A stretch of DNA of 14,778 nucleotides from Zygnema cylindricum (GCA_037447655.1 JBBHKE010002715.1:1-14778), one strand, 5' to 3'. Positions 1-8,911 are shown, numbered from the stretch's first letter. Notes: generated by a model not told the origin, from the sequence alone. Numbers and translations: made by a program.

Positions 1-123
1 GGTCAGAGTTTTTGTCTGCCAGGGTGGCAGTTATTTTTGCTTAAACACAAAGGGGTCAGGATTATCCTAGAGGCTTCTTGGAAGCTGTCCACTCTGAGGA
101 CTTATGGAGGTCTCAGAGTTTCA
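1..123 (+). mobile_element. 3' tail of a Ty1/copia LTR (truncated by window edge)
   Basis: This stretch matches, base for base with scattered changes, the last ~120 bases of the two full LTRs downstream. It shares the 'gtcaggattatcctagaggct' style block and the terminal 'ggaggtctcagagtt' followed by a CA end (tca at 121-123). It lies in the same orientation as the complete element at 463-6721. It is therefore either a solo LTR or the 3' LTR of a neighbouring element of the same family, with the rest outside the window. The sequence after base 123 does not match the internal start of the complete element (1474 onward), so it is not a second 5' LTR of the same structure. Confidence 0.8.
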
Positions 124-462
124 AAATCATACTACTTTTTTTTTGTATATAATATTCAATAAGATTCTCCAAACTTTTGAGGGACAATTTTGACTGTCCA
201 ATTTTGTGTTTTCCAAGCAAACACTCATTTTATCCAGTGTCAGGCTAGTGTCCGTAAGTGTTTTTAAAGAGGACAATAGCCACACATTGGATATGTACGA
301 CTGATACTTTTGGAAATAAAAGAAATGATCCACGACGATGTTATTGAAGAGGACAATAGCCACACATTGGACATGTACGACTGATACGTTTGGAAATAAA
401 AGAAATGATCCACGATGGAAGAGTTGTGAAAACCTAAAAATGGGCAAAAGCCATGTGCCTTT
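124..462. other. Inter-element flank, no gene seen
   Basis: This AT-rich spacer lies between the truncated LTR and the 5' LTR of the complete copia element. Its only clear structure is the 80-bp tandem repeat listed separately. A minus-strand open frame through 127-447 exists only because it reads across that repeat, and I see no protein motif in it. Confidence 0.5.
269..417. repeat. Tandem repeat, 80-bp period, ~1.9 copies
   Basis: Copy 1 is 269-348 and copy 2 is 349-417. Both begin gaggacaatagccacacatt and run through a near-identical block ending aaatgatccacga. Only a few substitutions separate them (for example gatatg versus gacatg, and acttttgg versus acgtttgg). Copy 2 stops about 11 bases short of a full unit. 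Confidence 0.9.
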
Positions 463-1248
463 TGTAGAAATTAATAGTTTCTGTTAGGTATTTTCTATGT
501 GTGATTAGTGTAGAATAAAAGGAGTAAAGAAGCATTGGCAACCTGCCTCTTACTCCACTCTCAAGTCCCCACACTTGTCGCAGTCACTCAAGACTGGAGA
601 GGAAGTTAGAGCCATGGCTGCGTACGCTCTCTGAAGGAGACAAAGAGAAGTCTAGGTTAAACTTACCACAAGGGTTCGCGAGGCCGAGATTTGATCATGA
701 TACCTAATGTCCGCTGAAGTAGTCCATAGCCGTTAGCTTTGCCCTTTAGTCTAAGACCTGTGATGAGATGTATAAGGTGCGATAGCTAATTAAACATGAA
801 CACGTAGGGAATTCCATTTAATTGACAGAATGGACTTTTTTCAGCATATATTCCGTTGTACATTAAGTACCGCATGAAACAAATGTTGCAAACATTTATT
901 TCAACGGCTTCTAATAAAATTAGATTAAGATCAGACGGCCATGGTGCGTGCCGACATCGCGCAATGGTCGTTTTGGTGGTTTTCGGTCACAGCAACACCA
1001 TATGACACGTGGCGATATCTCATTGATTCGTGGCATCACCAAAGAGCATCAACACATGTTTGGATATGAAAGGCGTCAGCTTCGTGGCCATGCCGTACAT
1101 GGCCGTACAAAAAGTACTCCAGCACCAATACCTTTCTGTACTGCACATTTATTTAATTAGTGCCGTAATTTAATAAAAAAGGGTTTAAGAGAGGGGTCTA
1201 TGACTTAGACAATTCTTAGGTAGCCGCCTCTCCCTCAGAGAGCATCTG

Positions 1249-1255
1249 TATAAAA
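1249..1255 (+). promoter_or_regulatory. TATA box of the 5' LTR
   Basis: The TATAAAA sits in the context ctgtataaaagg, in the last quarter of the LTR where a U3 promoter belongs. The same box is kept in the 3' LTR at 6447-6453, and a related tatacaaa occurs at the matching place in the solo LTR (about 9943). Transcription would start some 25-35 bases downstream. There is no direct evidence of activity. Confidence 0.6.
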
Positions 1256-1319
1256 GGTCATCTTTGACCATCAATAAGCAACTTCTTAAGGGAGCAAATT
1301 GCTTGATTCTTTTTGTAGT

Positions 1320-1334
1320 GGACTCGGGGAGTCC
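1320..1334 (+). other. Short hairpin in LTR R/U5 region
   Basis: The arms ggactc (1320-1325) and gagtcc (1329-1334) form a perfect 6-bp stem with a 3-base loop, just downstream of the expected transcript start. The 3' LTR keeps the arms (ggactc aag ggagtcc, near 6520-6535) while the loop differs. Conserved arms around a changed loop suggest a selected RNA structure, but only two copies support this. Confidence 0.4.
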
Positions 1335-1477
1335 TGTCTTCACTAGGAGTTGGCTAAATTTGTTGTTTTTAGGGTGGTAGACACTCTTGATTAAACACAA
1401 GGGGGTCAGGATTATCCTAGAGGCTTAGTGTAAGCTTCCCACTTTGAGGACCTACGGAGGTCTCAGAGTTACAGGTT

Positions 1478-2585
1478 ATGGGCCCACCCTCTACAGTGCC
1501 CATCTTTAACGAAAATGGCTTCATATACTGGGAGAGTATGATGGCAGGAGCAGATTATGATGACACGAGCCCTGTGTGAGAAAAGATTTTGGGGGACAGT
1601 GAGTGGACGAGTGAGGCGTCTATCAAATCTAGGCATTCCTTGAGGGTTTGGAGGGAGAAAATTTACCAAGGATGCAGATCCAACTCCAGTGGAAGAAACG
1701 ATAGAGGGGGAAGTGATAAACAAAGGGAACAAAAGGAGAAATCAACACCAAGAGAAACTGGTTCGGCATTCATGTCTTTGGTTCCGTGAAATGTGGAGAA
1801 TGATATTTGATTCGTGTGACTATAACAATATGGCAGCAAAGCACTTCATTCTGCGTCATCTCACTGAAGAACGTTCATCCCCTCATTTGCAAGTAGAAAG
1901 GGTATCCGATCTGTGGATAGCACTTATAGATATATACCGAAGTGGTACGATTTAACAACAGGAGTTGGCGGAACACAAAATAGACGCATATGAATACAAA
2001 GGAGGGAAGATGCTAGATTTGTGTAATGATCTTTCAACACTCTTTATGAAGCTAGAGAGTGCTAGAAAGGTAGAAACTGAAAATTGAAGGTTAATTGTTT
2101 ATTGAAGAAGTTACCCGATGAGTATGAGAACATGGTTAATCATGTACAAGATCTACCGGACTCTACGTGGACTTGGAATTCTGTGGTAGGGATGATTGTC
2201 GTCTGAGAGAATATGATAGAGTTCCGAAGGGGAGGAAAGAGCGAACAAGCCTTGGCAGCTAAGACCGATTGGAGGAACAACGACCTAAGAAAATCCTTTG
2301 GATACTATGGCATAGGGGGGCAAAAAAAATCAGTCCGATGAGTCCGGATCAAGGGTTTCAAAGGGGCTTTGTCATTTTTGTAAGAAACTAGGGCACTATA
2401 TGGCGGAGTGTTCGAAGCTAACCGAGCTTTGAATAAAAGAGGGGCAAGATCTATGGATATCTGAAAGGGAAGAAAAAGGCCCTTGTGACACAGGTACATG
2501 AGGCGGAATCCGAGGACAAAGACGATAAGCTCTTGTTGGATGGAGAGAAGGAGGTGAAGACTGAGGTCAAAATTCCACGAAAAAG
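1478..2585 (+). pseudogene. gag: Ty1/copia Gag polyprotein region, broken
   Basis: Gag packages the element RNA into a cytoplasmic virus-like particle. The first ATG after the LTR (1478) opens a frame beginning MGPPSTVPIFNENGFIYW, which fits the usual copia Gag start: a short head followed by a 'fdG.NY..W' motif. A TGA stop follows at 1577-1579. Homology then shifts frame: one frame runs to about 1789 and another from about 1689 to 1955. The second continues past a TAA, with a block around 2096-2200 containing LLKKLPDEYENMV, typical of the copia Gag core. A CCHC zinc knuckle (C-x2-C-x4-H-x4-C, reading CHFCKKLGHYMAEC) is intact at 2370-2411 and would bind RNA. Several further stops follow before the protease. 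The gene is clearly dead, and no frame restores it. Confidence 0.85.
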
Positions 2586-2588
2586 GAA

Positions 2589-2835
2589 ATGTGCCTTGGA
2601 AGTTTGACAGGTGAAGCAGGTCGGATTGTAGATTTAGGTGCTTCCATGCACATGTGTAAAGATAAACACATGTTCACGAAATTGAGAAAGATTACCACAG
2701 TTGACATAGAGTACGGGGATAGGATAGTAATCACTTCTACTTTGGTAGGATTGGTAGATATAAAAATATTAGTGGAAGGAAGACATCCATAATTACATTA
2801 TCTGATGTGTAATTTATTCTTGAGCTAAACTAAAA
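2589..2835 (+). pseudogene. Ty1/copia aspartic protease, active site altered
   Basis: This region would cut the polyprotein inside the particle. It contains IVDLGASMHMCKDKHMF, which aligns to the copia protease signature 'W..DSGAS.H'. The catalytic triad DSG/DTG is here DLG (codons 2631-2639), a single C-to-T change (TCA to TTA) that should abolish activity. The tryptophan normally four residues before the Asp is also replaced (Arg at that position). A TAA stop ends the frame at 2790-2792. After it the usual 'LSDV.YVP.L..NLIS' linker can still be read across frames near 2796-2860. The protease shares its frame with the zinc knuckle, as expected if both were once one polyprotein. Confidence 0.85.
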
Positions 2836-4194
2836 CCTCATCTCAACATCTGTTTTAGATGATAAGGGTTTTGAAACTAGCACTAAAAAAGGAACCTTTA
2901 CTGCTAGCTTTGAGGAAGAAGTTTATTTTACAGCTGAAAAGGGTAGCCAAGGGATGTTTCGGCTCATTCTAAATAATGAAAAGAAGAAACTTCATTATGC
3001 CGGTGTTCATGATATAATGCTATGGCATAGGAGACTTGGACATGTGCACTTAGACAAATTAAAAGAAATAAAAAAGATGGGAGTAGTGGAAGGAATTCAG
3101 TTTGGGGAAAGTGAGAACCTGAATGACTATATTGAGTGTGCTCAAGGTAAGTTCCACAGGTTACCTTTCCCAAAAATAGCCACTTATAAAGGAGAAAAGG
3201 TCCTAGATTTAGTACATACAAACATCTAAGGACCTGCAAAAGTGCCTTCTTATGGAGGTAAGAGGTATATGATGACCATCACAGATGAATGGTTTCGGTA
3301 TTCGAGAGTATATTTTTTGAAATCTAAGTCAAAGGCTCCTAAATACTTTAACGAATATAAGGAATGGAGTGAGAAACTCCATCAAACTCCAATCAAGAGA
3401 GTGAGGAGCGATAACGGTGGAAAATATACCACCAAACATTTGAGGATTGTAAGACAGAAGAGGGAGTACAACATCAAAAGGTGATTCCCAAAAATCCTGA
3501 AGAAAATGGTGTAGTCGAGAGGTTGAATAGGATAGTAAGTGATGGTGCCAGGAGTATGTTGTCAGATAAGAAGAGAGGGAAAAGGTTCTTGGATGAGGCA
3601 ATGAATTGTGCAAACTTCCTCAGGAATATAGTCCTTACTTCAACTATCAAGGGAAAAACACCCTATGAGAGATGGACTGGTAAAAAACCAGATGTATCAC
3701 ACTTAAAGGTTTTCGGCAGTCAAGTATTTAGTATGATTAGAGATCGGTCATATTGGAAATTAGATCCTAAAGAAAAACCAGGATACCTACTACGATATGA
3801 TGAGGATGTAAAAGCTTACAGAGTTTATAATCTTAGAAAAGAAGATATAATTCTAGTTAAGCACCTAGTAGTTATGGATGAAAGGAAATCTGTAGATCCC
3901 TTTAATAATACAAAATCAGTCAAAATCAGATTTGAGTCAAAACACTCTAATGACTTTGAGCTTCCTAACTATCCAGGTTTTGAAAAAGATGATAATCTTG
4001 CAGGGACAAATCGGACCGAGGAGGAATTAGCCATAGACCTTCAAGTGATAACTCAACCAGAGACCGAAGACTTAATGGAAATAGATCCGGAAAGAAGGGA
4101 CAGGGTAGAAGTAGAAACTGCTCGAAAGAATCCACGGCAGCCAGAAGTAGAAGCAGGAAAAGGCTGCAAGAGAAACAAGTTAATAATAAGGTAA
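2836..4194 (+). pseudogene. Ty1/copia integrase with GAG-pre-integrase domain, broken
   Basis: Integrase inserts the cDNA into host chromatin. The N-terminal HHCC zinc-binding part reads LWHRRLGHVHLDKL...ECAQGK (about 3022-3150). The catalytic core follows. The first Asp of the DDE triad is replaced by Asn (DLVHTN, codon 3221-3223), followed two codons on by a stop (3227-3229) where a Cys is usual before GP. The second Asp is present in VRSDNGGKY (about 3400-3425). A frameshift near 3437 moves the reading to the frame that carries PKNPEENGVVERLNR (from 3487), which holds the Glu. Downstream, KTPYERWTGKKPDVSHLKVFG (about 3655-3715, split here by my reading) is the typical copia integrase C-terminal block. 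The last frame (3481-4194, 237 codons) is the longest open stretch of the element. Confidence 0.92.
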
Positions 4195-5030
4195 CCAAAC
4201 TGTCTCATCCAGATAAACCCCAAACTTATGGTGAGAGGATAAACTATCCTGAGAGGAACCGATGGAAGACATCCATCAATTAGGAGATGGCCTCAATTAT
4301 GGCGGTCGATACTTGGGAGTTGGTGGATAGCCCACGTGACCGAAAGCCAATTGGGTGTAAGTGGTATTCAAACTGAAACTTAACCCTAATAACACCATTG
4401 AACCCCACAAGGCCCGATAAGTGGCCAAAGGATTTACTCAGAAAGATGGAATTGACTAAAAGGAGACACTTGCCTCGGTTGTCAGGTTTCCCTCTGTCCG
4501 TATCCTTCCGGCAGCGGAAAACATGGAGTTTCACCAAATGGACATCAAGATTGCCTTCCTGCATGGGGAGCTGGAAGAGGAGATATTTATGCAACAAGCC
4601 GAAGGGTTTGTGGAGCAAGGGGAAGAGAGGATACATTCGGATTAGCTCATATCACTTAGTTTACCTATTTGAAGATGAGGAATGAATCATTTTTATTGCA
4701 ATTAATGTTGATGATTTGCTTGTTTTAAGTAAACCCATAGAAAAAATTGATAAACTCAAAGCGGATCTAAAAGGCAGATTTGAAATGAAGGATATGGGGG
4801 AGGCAAGATATATTTTGGGAATTTAGGTAATGAGAGACAGAGATAGAAGGATAATCAGATTAACTCAGAAAGAGGCCATTGGGAATATGCTTGAAAAATT
4901 CTAGGTGGACAACGCTAATAGTTATATAACTCGAATGGAGCTAAAAAAGGGAAGTGAGGGGAGTTCGGAAGAGGAAGTTGTAATTTTGCATGATGAATTA
5001 GTTCTAGAAGAGCAAAGGTTTGTGAAAAAT
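4195..5030 (+). pseudogene. Ty1/copia reverse transcriptase with internal deletion
   Basis: Copia RT converts the packaged RNA to cDNA. The N-terminal block with TWELVDSPRDRKPIGCKW is readable at about 4310-4365. The first catalytic Asp lies in MDIKIAFLHGELEEEIFM (4553-4606). The YVDD motif appears as NVDD at 4704-4715 followed by LLVLS, so both Asp remain but the Tyr is lost. Between these two motifs a copia RT normally has about 100 residues, including the KSLYGLKQ block. Here only about 100 bases remain, so some 200 bases have been deleted around 4640-4690. Stops also fall inside conserved blocks: TAG after ILGI (about 4825-4827) and after EKF (about 4902-4904). It is not functional. Confidence 0.9.
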
Positions 5031-5703
5031 ATTCCTTACATGCAAGTAGTAGAGAGCTTAATCTACTTTATAAATTGTACCCGGCCACATTTAGCTGCAG
5101 TAGTAGGAGTGTTGAGTAAGAGTCTGGATGCTCCCACTAAGAGGGATTGTGAGGCAGCTAAGAGAGTCCTTAGATATTTGATAGGAACTAGGGATCTCCA
5201 GTTGCATTTGGGTGGGGACAATAGTGATATCACCACTTCGATTGATGCCAGTCATGGGGATGCTCCTATGACAAGATGTACTTTTGGGAATGCTCATATG
5301 AAAACATCTACTTCTAGATATGTGTTGTATGTGGGAGATGGGGCTTGCTGCTAGAGCAGAAAACAACAAAAAGTTGTTGCTCCGTCCACCATGGAGGCTG
5401 AATATATGGCCTTTTACTCTGCTGTAAAAGAATTGATGTGGGTCAGGTCTTTGCTTGGTGAGTTTGGCCATCTTCAAAGTGGTGTGCACAAAATCTTTTG
5501 TGATAATCAGGCAGCCATTGCCATTGCTGCTAATCCCAAACACCACTTCAAAGCCAACCATATGGATGTTAGACTCCGTTTTAATAAGTTTAGAATACAC
5601 CCTGGATAGTGAGATGGTAGCAGATATGATGACCAGACCTCTACCCTCTCCTAAATTAATTTTCTTTGGAAAGAAGTGTGGTTTTAAATTAAAAGGTGAC
5701 TAG
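5031..5703 (+). pseudogene. Ty1/copia RNase H domain, broken
   Basis: RNase H removes the RNA template during cDNA synthesis. The connection block reads YMQVVESLIYFINCTRPHLA (about 5038-5097) and leads to AAKRVLRYLIGTRDLQL (about 5155-5205). A TAG stop at 5352-5354 sits exactly where copia elements have the Trp of 'ISW.S+KQ', a one-base G-to-A change. In the same frame the core continues with STMEAEYMAFYSAVKELMWV and FCDNQAAIAIAANP (5379-5540), which hold the Glu and Asp of the active site. The frame ends at 5609. The expected tail (ADMMTRPLPSP) continues one frame over to 5703. Confidence 0.92.
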
Positions 5704-5705
5704 AA

Positions 5706-5716
5706 AATAAGGGAAG
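5706..5716 (+). promoter_or_regulatory. Polypurine tract
   Basis: The run aataagggaag directly abuts the TG that opens the 3' LTR. This is where an RNase H-resistant primer for plus-strand cDNA synthesis must sit. Its position fixes the 3' LTR start at 5717. Confidence 0.8.
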
Positions 5717-6190
5717 TGTAGAAATTAATAGTTTTTTATAGGTATTTTTTAGATTTGATTAATGTAAAATAAACGCAATAAATAAGCAAACGCAACATGC
5801 TTGTTACTCCATTCTCAATTGCCCACGCTTGTCGCAATCACGGAAGACGGGAGAGGGAGTTAGAGCCATCGCTGCAAAGGCTCTCTAAAGGAGACAAGGA
5901 GCAGTCTAGGTTAGACTTACAAAAAGGGCTACCATAATCAGAATTTGATCTTGCTACGTAGTGTGCGTCGAAGTAGCCGTTAGCTTTGCTTTATAATCTA
6001 AGACCTGTGCTGACACATATAGGGTGGAATAGATATTTAAACATGTACACGTAACGAATTCCATTTAATTGATAGAACGAACTTTTTTCAGCATAGATTC
6101 CATTGTACATTAAGTACCGCACGATACAAATGTTGCAAACATTTATTTCAACGGCTTGTAATAAAAGCCGATTAAAATCTGACAGCCATG

Positions 6191-6254
6191 GTGCGTGCCA
6201 ACATCGCGGGATGGCCGCTCTGGTCCGTGCCGACATCGCGGGGTGGCCGCTCTG
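6191..6254 (+). repeat. 32-bp tandem duplication in the 3' LTR
   Basis: Unit 1 (6191-6222, gtgcgtgccaacatcgcggg...) and unit 2 (6223-6254, gtccgtgccgacatcgcggg...) differ at a few bases. The 5' LTR has one unit, from about 941. Confidence 0.9.
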
Positions 6255-6446
6255 GCGATTTTCGGTCACAGCCATACCAGGTGACACGTGGCAATATCTC
6301 ATTGTACAAAAAAAACTTCGGCACTAGTACCTTTCTGTATTGCACATTCATTTATTTGGTGCCGTACTTCGGTAGAAGGGGGTTCAAAGAGGGGTCTAGG
6401 CTTTAAACAATTCTTAGGTAGCCGCCTCTCTCTCAAAGAGCATCTG

Positions 6447-6453
6447 TATAAAA
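6447..6453 (+). promoter_or_regulatory. TATA box of the 3' LTR
   Basis: TATAAAA in the same context as the 5' LTR box (ctgtataaaagg). In a 3' LTR it could drive readout into the downstream flank. Confidence 0.5.
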
Positions 6454-6550
6454 GGTCAACTTTGACCATCCATAAGTTACTTCTTAGGGGAGCAAATTGC
6501 TTGATTCATTTTGTAGTGGACTCAAGGGAGTCCTACCTTCACTAGAGTGG

Positions 6551-6626
6551 AGTTGGCTAAATCTGTTATCTGTCACGGTGGCAGACAGAGTTGGCTAAAT
6601 CTGTTGTCTGTCAGGGTGGCAGACAG
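6551..6626 (+). repeat. 38-bp tandem duplication near the 3' LTR end
   Basis: Units 6551-6588 and 6589-6626 both run from agttggctaaatctgtt to gcagacag. Each also contains a small inverted repeat (ctgtc...gacag). The truncated LTR at the window start and the 5' LTR each show one version. Confidence 0.9.
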
Positions 6627-6721
6627 TTTTTTTTAAACAGAAGGGGGACAGGGTTATCCTAGAGGCTTAGTGTAAGATGCCGATGCCCACTCTGAGAACC
6701 TATGGAGGTCTCAGAGTTACA

Positions 6722-7087
6722 TATTCAAACAAGGTGGACTTAAATCCACCAAAACCGAAAAAAAATCGTTGCCAAAAGATATCCTCTGACGCTCTTATTG
6801 CCATCTGTTCACATTCGCAGAAAGGGTTTTGAGTTTAAAACATAATAACGTAATTCATAGAATAACAAATTACGCACGTACAAATAATAGAATAAAATAC
6901 GTTTCTACAAATCTTAAATTTTGTTCATCGGTATTGACACTACCTTCAAATTTGTCCTTTTAAAATCTTTAACTATTAATAACGTATGAAGAATAACCTA
7001 TGTGTTACTGGTCGCAATAAAGTACGTAGGCGATTTGCCTTGTTGGCAAGACCTGATGGATAAGTGATCACTATATTACGGCCACTA
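6722..7087. other. AT-rich flank, nothing recognised
   Basis: No open frame with a recognisable motif. There is one small inverted repeat (ggtgga...tccacc) just after the LTR, near 6733-6750. Confidence 0.4.
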
Positions 7088-7578
7088 TACGTGTTTGTAG
7101 TGTTGTGTATTTGGAAGGTTTTGTTGGTAATCCATATGTACCTCTTTTTGGCTTGGCGATAAGTTATATATTGGCATGATATATCGACATTGTTGTTTTC
7201 ACCGATAAAAAGTCGATAATATTGATTTTTTATCGCGATAACACCGTTACCGATAATTATTGGTCATAATTGTACGGTTCATACCGTACAATTGAACAAT
7301 TTATTCTGTCGTACAGAACCAGCGTTATTCCGTTACACAAAGTACGGAACAAATTGTTACACGTGGCATGCCACACTATATACAGTGAAAAATATGATGC
7401 AGTAAATAATAAAATACTATTATATAGCGTACTATATATTTTCCACTTATCGCGGATATGGAATTTCTTGGTCTCTGAGCGATATATCCTGACCCCTCAC
7501 TCTTCAACAACCGATAACTATGGGTATCGGTGTTATCACGATAAATTTATTGTCAATACACAACACTACGTGTTTGTA
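7088..7578. mobile_element. Probable miniature Mutator-like element with 12-bp direct flanks
   Basis: Perfect 12-bp direct repeats tacgtgtttgta lie at 7088-7099 and 7567-7578. Immediately inside them are perfect 11-bp inverted repeats: gtgttgtgtat at 7100-7110 and atacacaacac at 7556-7566. A second, longer imperfect inverted pair lies further in (ttatcgcgataacaccg near 7232-7250, and cggtgttatcacgataa near 7528-7546). The layout is host duplication, terminal inverted repeat, 467-bp body, inverted repeat, duplication. Long duplications (8-12 bp) and a terminal G are typical of Mutator-like elements. No transposase is encoded, so it would be non-autonomous. The assignment to Mutator is an inference from the duplication length, whereas the repeat geometry is seen directly. 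Confidence 0.6.
7268..7293. repeat. Perfect 11-bp stem hairpin
   Basis: The arms aattgtacggt (7268-7278) and accgtacaatt (7283-7293) are exact reverse complements with a 4-base loop, tcat. It lies inside the miniature element. Confidence 0.8.
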
Positions 7579-8911
7579 CCATTATTGGCAAAGCTGGATA
7601 GACAAGAGCCTTAATACTCCAAAGAATCAGTAAAAAAAAATTAATACTAACGACATTTTCGCGAGTTAGGGAATCACACTATCTTTGGATATTATTTGTT
7701 TTTCCAATTGTTTATTTTTATCAGCTATGTCTTTTAGTAAGGATATATATATGAAGAACTATGAAATTTATGCATATATAGTACATTTTTTGAATACCAT
7801 AAGTAAATTATAACAAATACATTACGAGAGTGGACATAACCTCTAATCATTTAGTTACGTATAATTCAAAACCCTTACATGCAAGCGATAGCTAATCATT
7901 TTCTCTACATATTGACGACCTTCACAATCTTCTTTAATTTTCACATAATTATTCGCTAACGCTTATAATTTCTATTTTCAATGTTTTTTTATATAATTCA
8001 TTAAAATGTTAATTTTCATATTAAGTTGTGGAATCAACGGTGTGTCCCCAAGTAATCGTAACTTAGCGAACTTGGTTTATATAATAGCTAAAATTTTACG
8101 TACACATTTTCCAAGTGTCATAATACACGAAAATGAAATCGTTACTTAAGTCAGTGAAAATAAAATAGGTTGACAATGCTATTGACGATTGTTAAAATCT
8201 ACAATCTTTGTTCTCGGGCCTTATTTTTTGAAACTGCTTATGACATCCGATGGCTTTAGGTGACACCGTAGATGTACAGCCTTGCAGTCCTCTACCATTA
8301 TTGGTTGAAGAAGATGTCTTTGCCTTTGCCTCTCCCGTTCGGTTGTCGTGAAATGACATTAAACTCTCGAGACCCTGACGAAAAAAATACCGCACTGCAT
8401 CCAAACTGACAAAAACAAAAAAAATCTTGTCCTCCTGCATGTCAAAAACTTTTGAAATCCTCTTAAATGTGAGAAGTTGTTTTCCTAATAATGGAGGGTT
8501 GATACTTTACTCTAAAACACACTTCCGATATGTTTTAAGGTAAACTTTGAAATTGACATGGCGCGACGTGGCCGTAGGTCAAATAATGAAAGACGACAAA
8601 ATGTAGTACAAGTTTTAGGTTGACGAAAATTGTACTTCACTTTTACACTTTCTTCGTGTTGTAACTAAATCGGTATGGTGCTAAATTTTTTGAGGAAAAC
8701 GACATAAAAACCTCTTACTTTGGCACATGGGAAGACACCCTAATTTCCTTTTTTTTCTATTTCTAAATTGTCGATTTGTTAACATTCAAACATGTGGCGC
8801 TATCACAATCAAAGATGCACATCACAATGTCTTGATACACGAATAAACGTGTAACCAATGCCACAACCAAATACAATACCTGCTGATACCCAATGCGATA
8901 CTTTTCATTTT
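7579..8911. other. AT-rich intergenic DNA, no gene recognised
   Basis: This region is mostly low-GC DNA with no repeats I can pair. The one open frame of note is on the minus strand (8192-8440, 82 codons). It has a Ser/Thr-rich patch and ends with SPKAIGCHKQFQK. That ending faintly recalls the 'rPiG.k.aK' tail found in plant NAM-associated and Harbinger-linked proteins, but the rest does not match and I cannot support a gene. Confidence 0.35.

Larger units (their letters stand above)
463..1473 (+). repeat. 5' LTR of the copia element (1011 bp)
   Basis: It starts TGTAG at 463 and ends TTACA at 1473, and is homologous end to end to 5717-6721. It holds an 80-bp segment (1026-1105) absent from the 3' LTR. 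The related solo LTR near 9470-10177 seems to have matching sequence there, so a deletion in the 3' LTR is the likelier history. U3 would carry the promoter, with a TATA box at 1249-1255. Confidence 0.92.
463..6721 (+). mobile_element. Complete but inactive Ty1/copia LTR retrotransposon
   Basis: The element is about 6.26 kb and is bounded by two LTRs that begin TGTAGAAATTAATAG and end GAGTTACA, giving canonical TG...CA ends. A polypurine tract (aataagggaag) lies directly before the 3' LTR. The internal region keeps the copia gene order: Gag with a CCHC zinc knuckle, aspartic protease, integrase, reverse transcriptase, RNase H. Integrase before RT separates copia from gypsy elements. Every domain carries stops or frameshifts, so it cannot make its own proteins. 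The 5-base flanks (ccttt at 458-462, tattc at 6722-6726) do not match, so there is no target-site duplication. That suggests recombination between neighbouring copies or decay of one flank. The two LTRs differ visibly: I count 8 differences in one 70-base aligned block near 890-960 versus 6140-6210, which indicates an old insertion. Confidence 0.93.
5717..6721 (+). repeat. 3' LTR of the copia element (1005 bp)
   Basis: It is homologous to 463-1473, begins TGTAGAAATTAATAG and ends GAGTTACA. Compared with the 5' LTR it lacks an 80-bp segment after cattg (near 6304) and has gained two tandem duplications: 32 bp at 6191-6254 and 38 bp at 6551-6626. A TATA box lies at 6447-6453. Confidence 0.92.

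Noticed and set aside
127-447. 106-codon minus-strand open frame.
   Set aside because: It spans the 80-bp tandem repeat, its protein is internally repeated and hydrophobic, and no motif is recognisable.
948-1160. 70-codon plus-strand open frame.
   Set aside because: It lies wholly inside the 5' LTR, and the matching 3' LTR region does not keep the frame.
1451-1473. aggtctcagag near the LTR end resembles the tRNA-iMet primer-binding site TGGTATCAGAG.
   Set aside because: The same bases occur at the end of the 3' LTR and of the truncated LTR at 1-123, so they belong to the LTR and not to the internal region. The true primer site after 1473 (ggttatgggccc) did not match a tRNA 3' end I could name.
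5091-5600. 169-codon minus-strand open frame, the longest on that strand.
   Set aside because: It is antisense to the RNase H region, whose sense frame has clear family motifs. It is a shadow frame.
458-6726. A 5-bp target duplication for the copia element.
   Set aside because: ccttt and tattc do not match, and shifting the borders by one or two bases does not produce one.
7270-7614. 114-codon plus-strand open frame.
   Set aside because: It begins in the hairpin and crosses the right inverted repeat of the miniature element. Its composition is biased and no domain is seen.
8192-8440. 82-codon minus-strand frame with a weak 'PKAIG' tail.
   Set aside because: A single short motif in low-complexity surroundings is not enough to call a gene. 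A profile search against NAM-associated domains would settle it.
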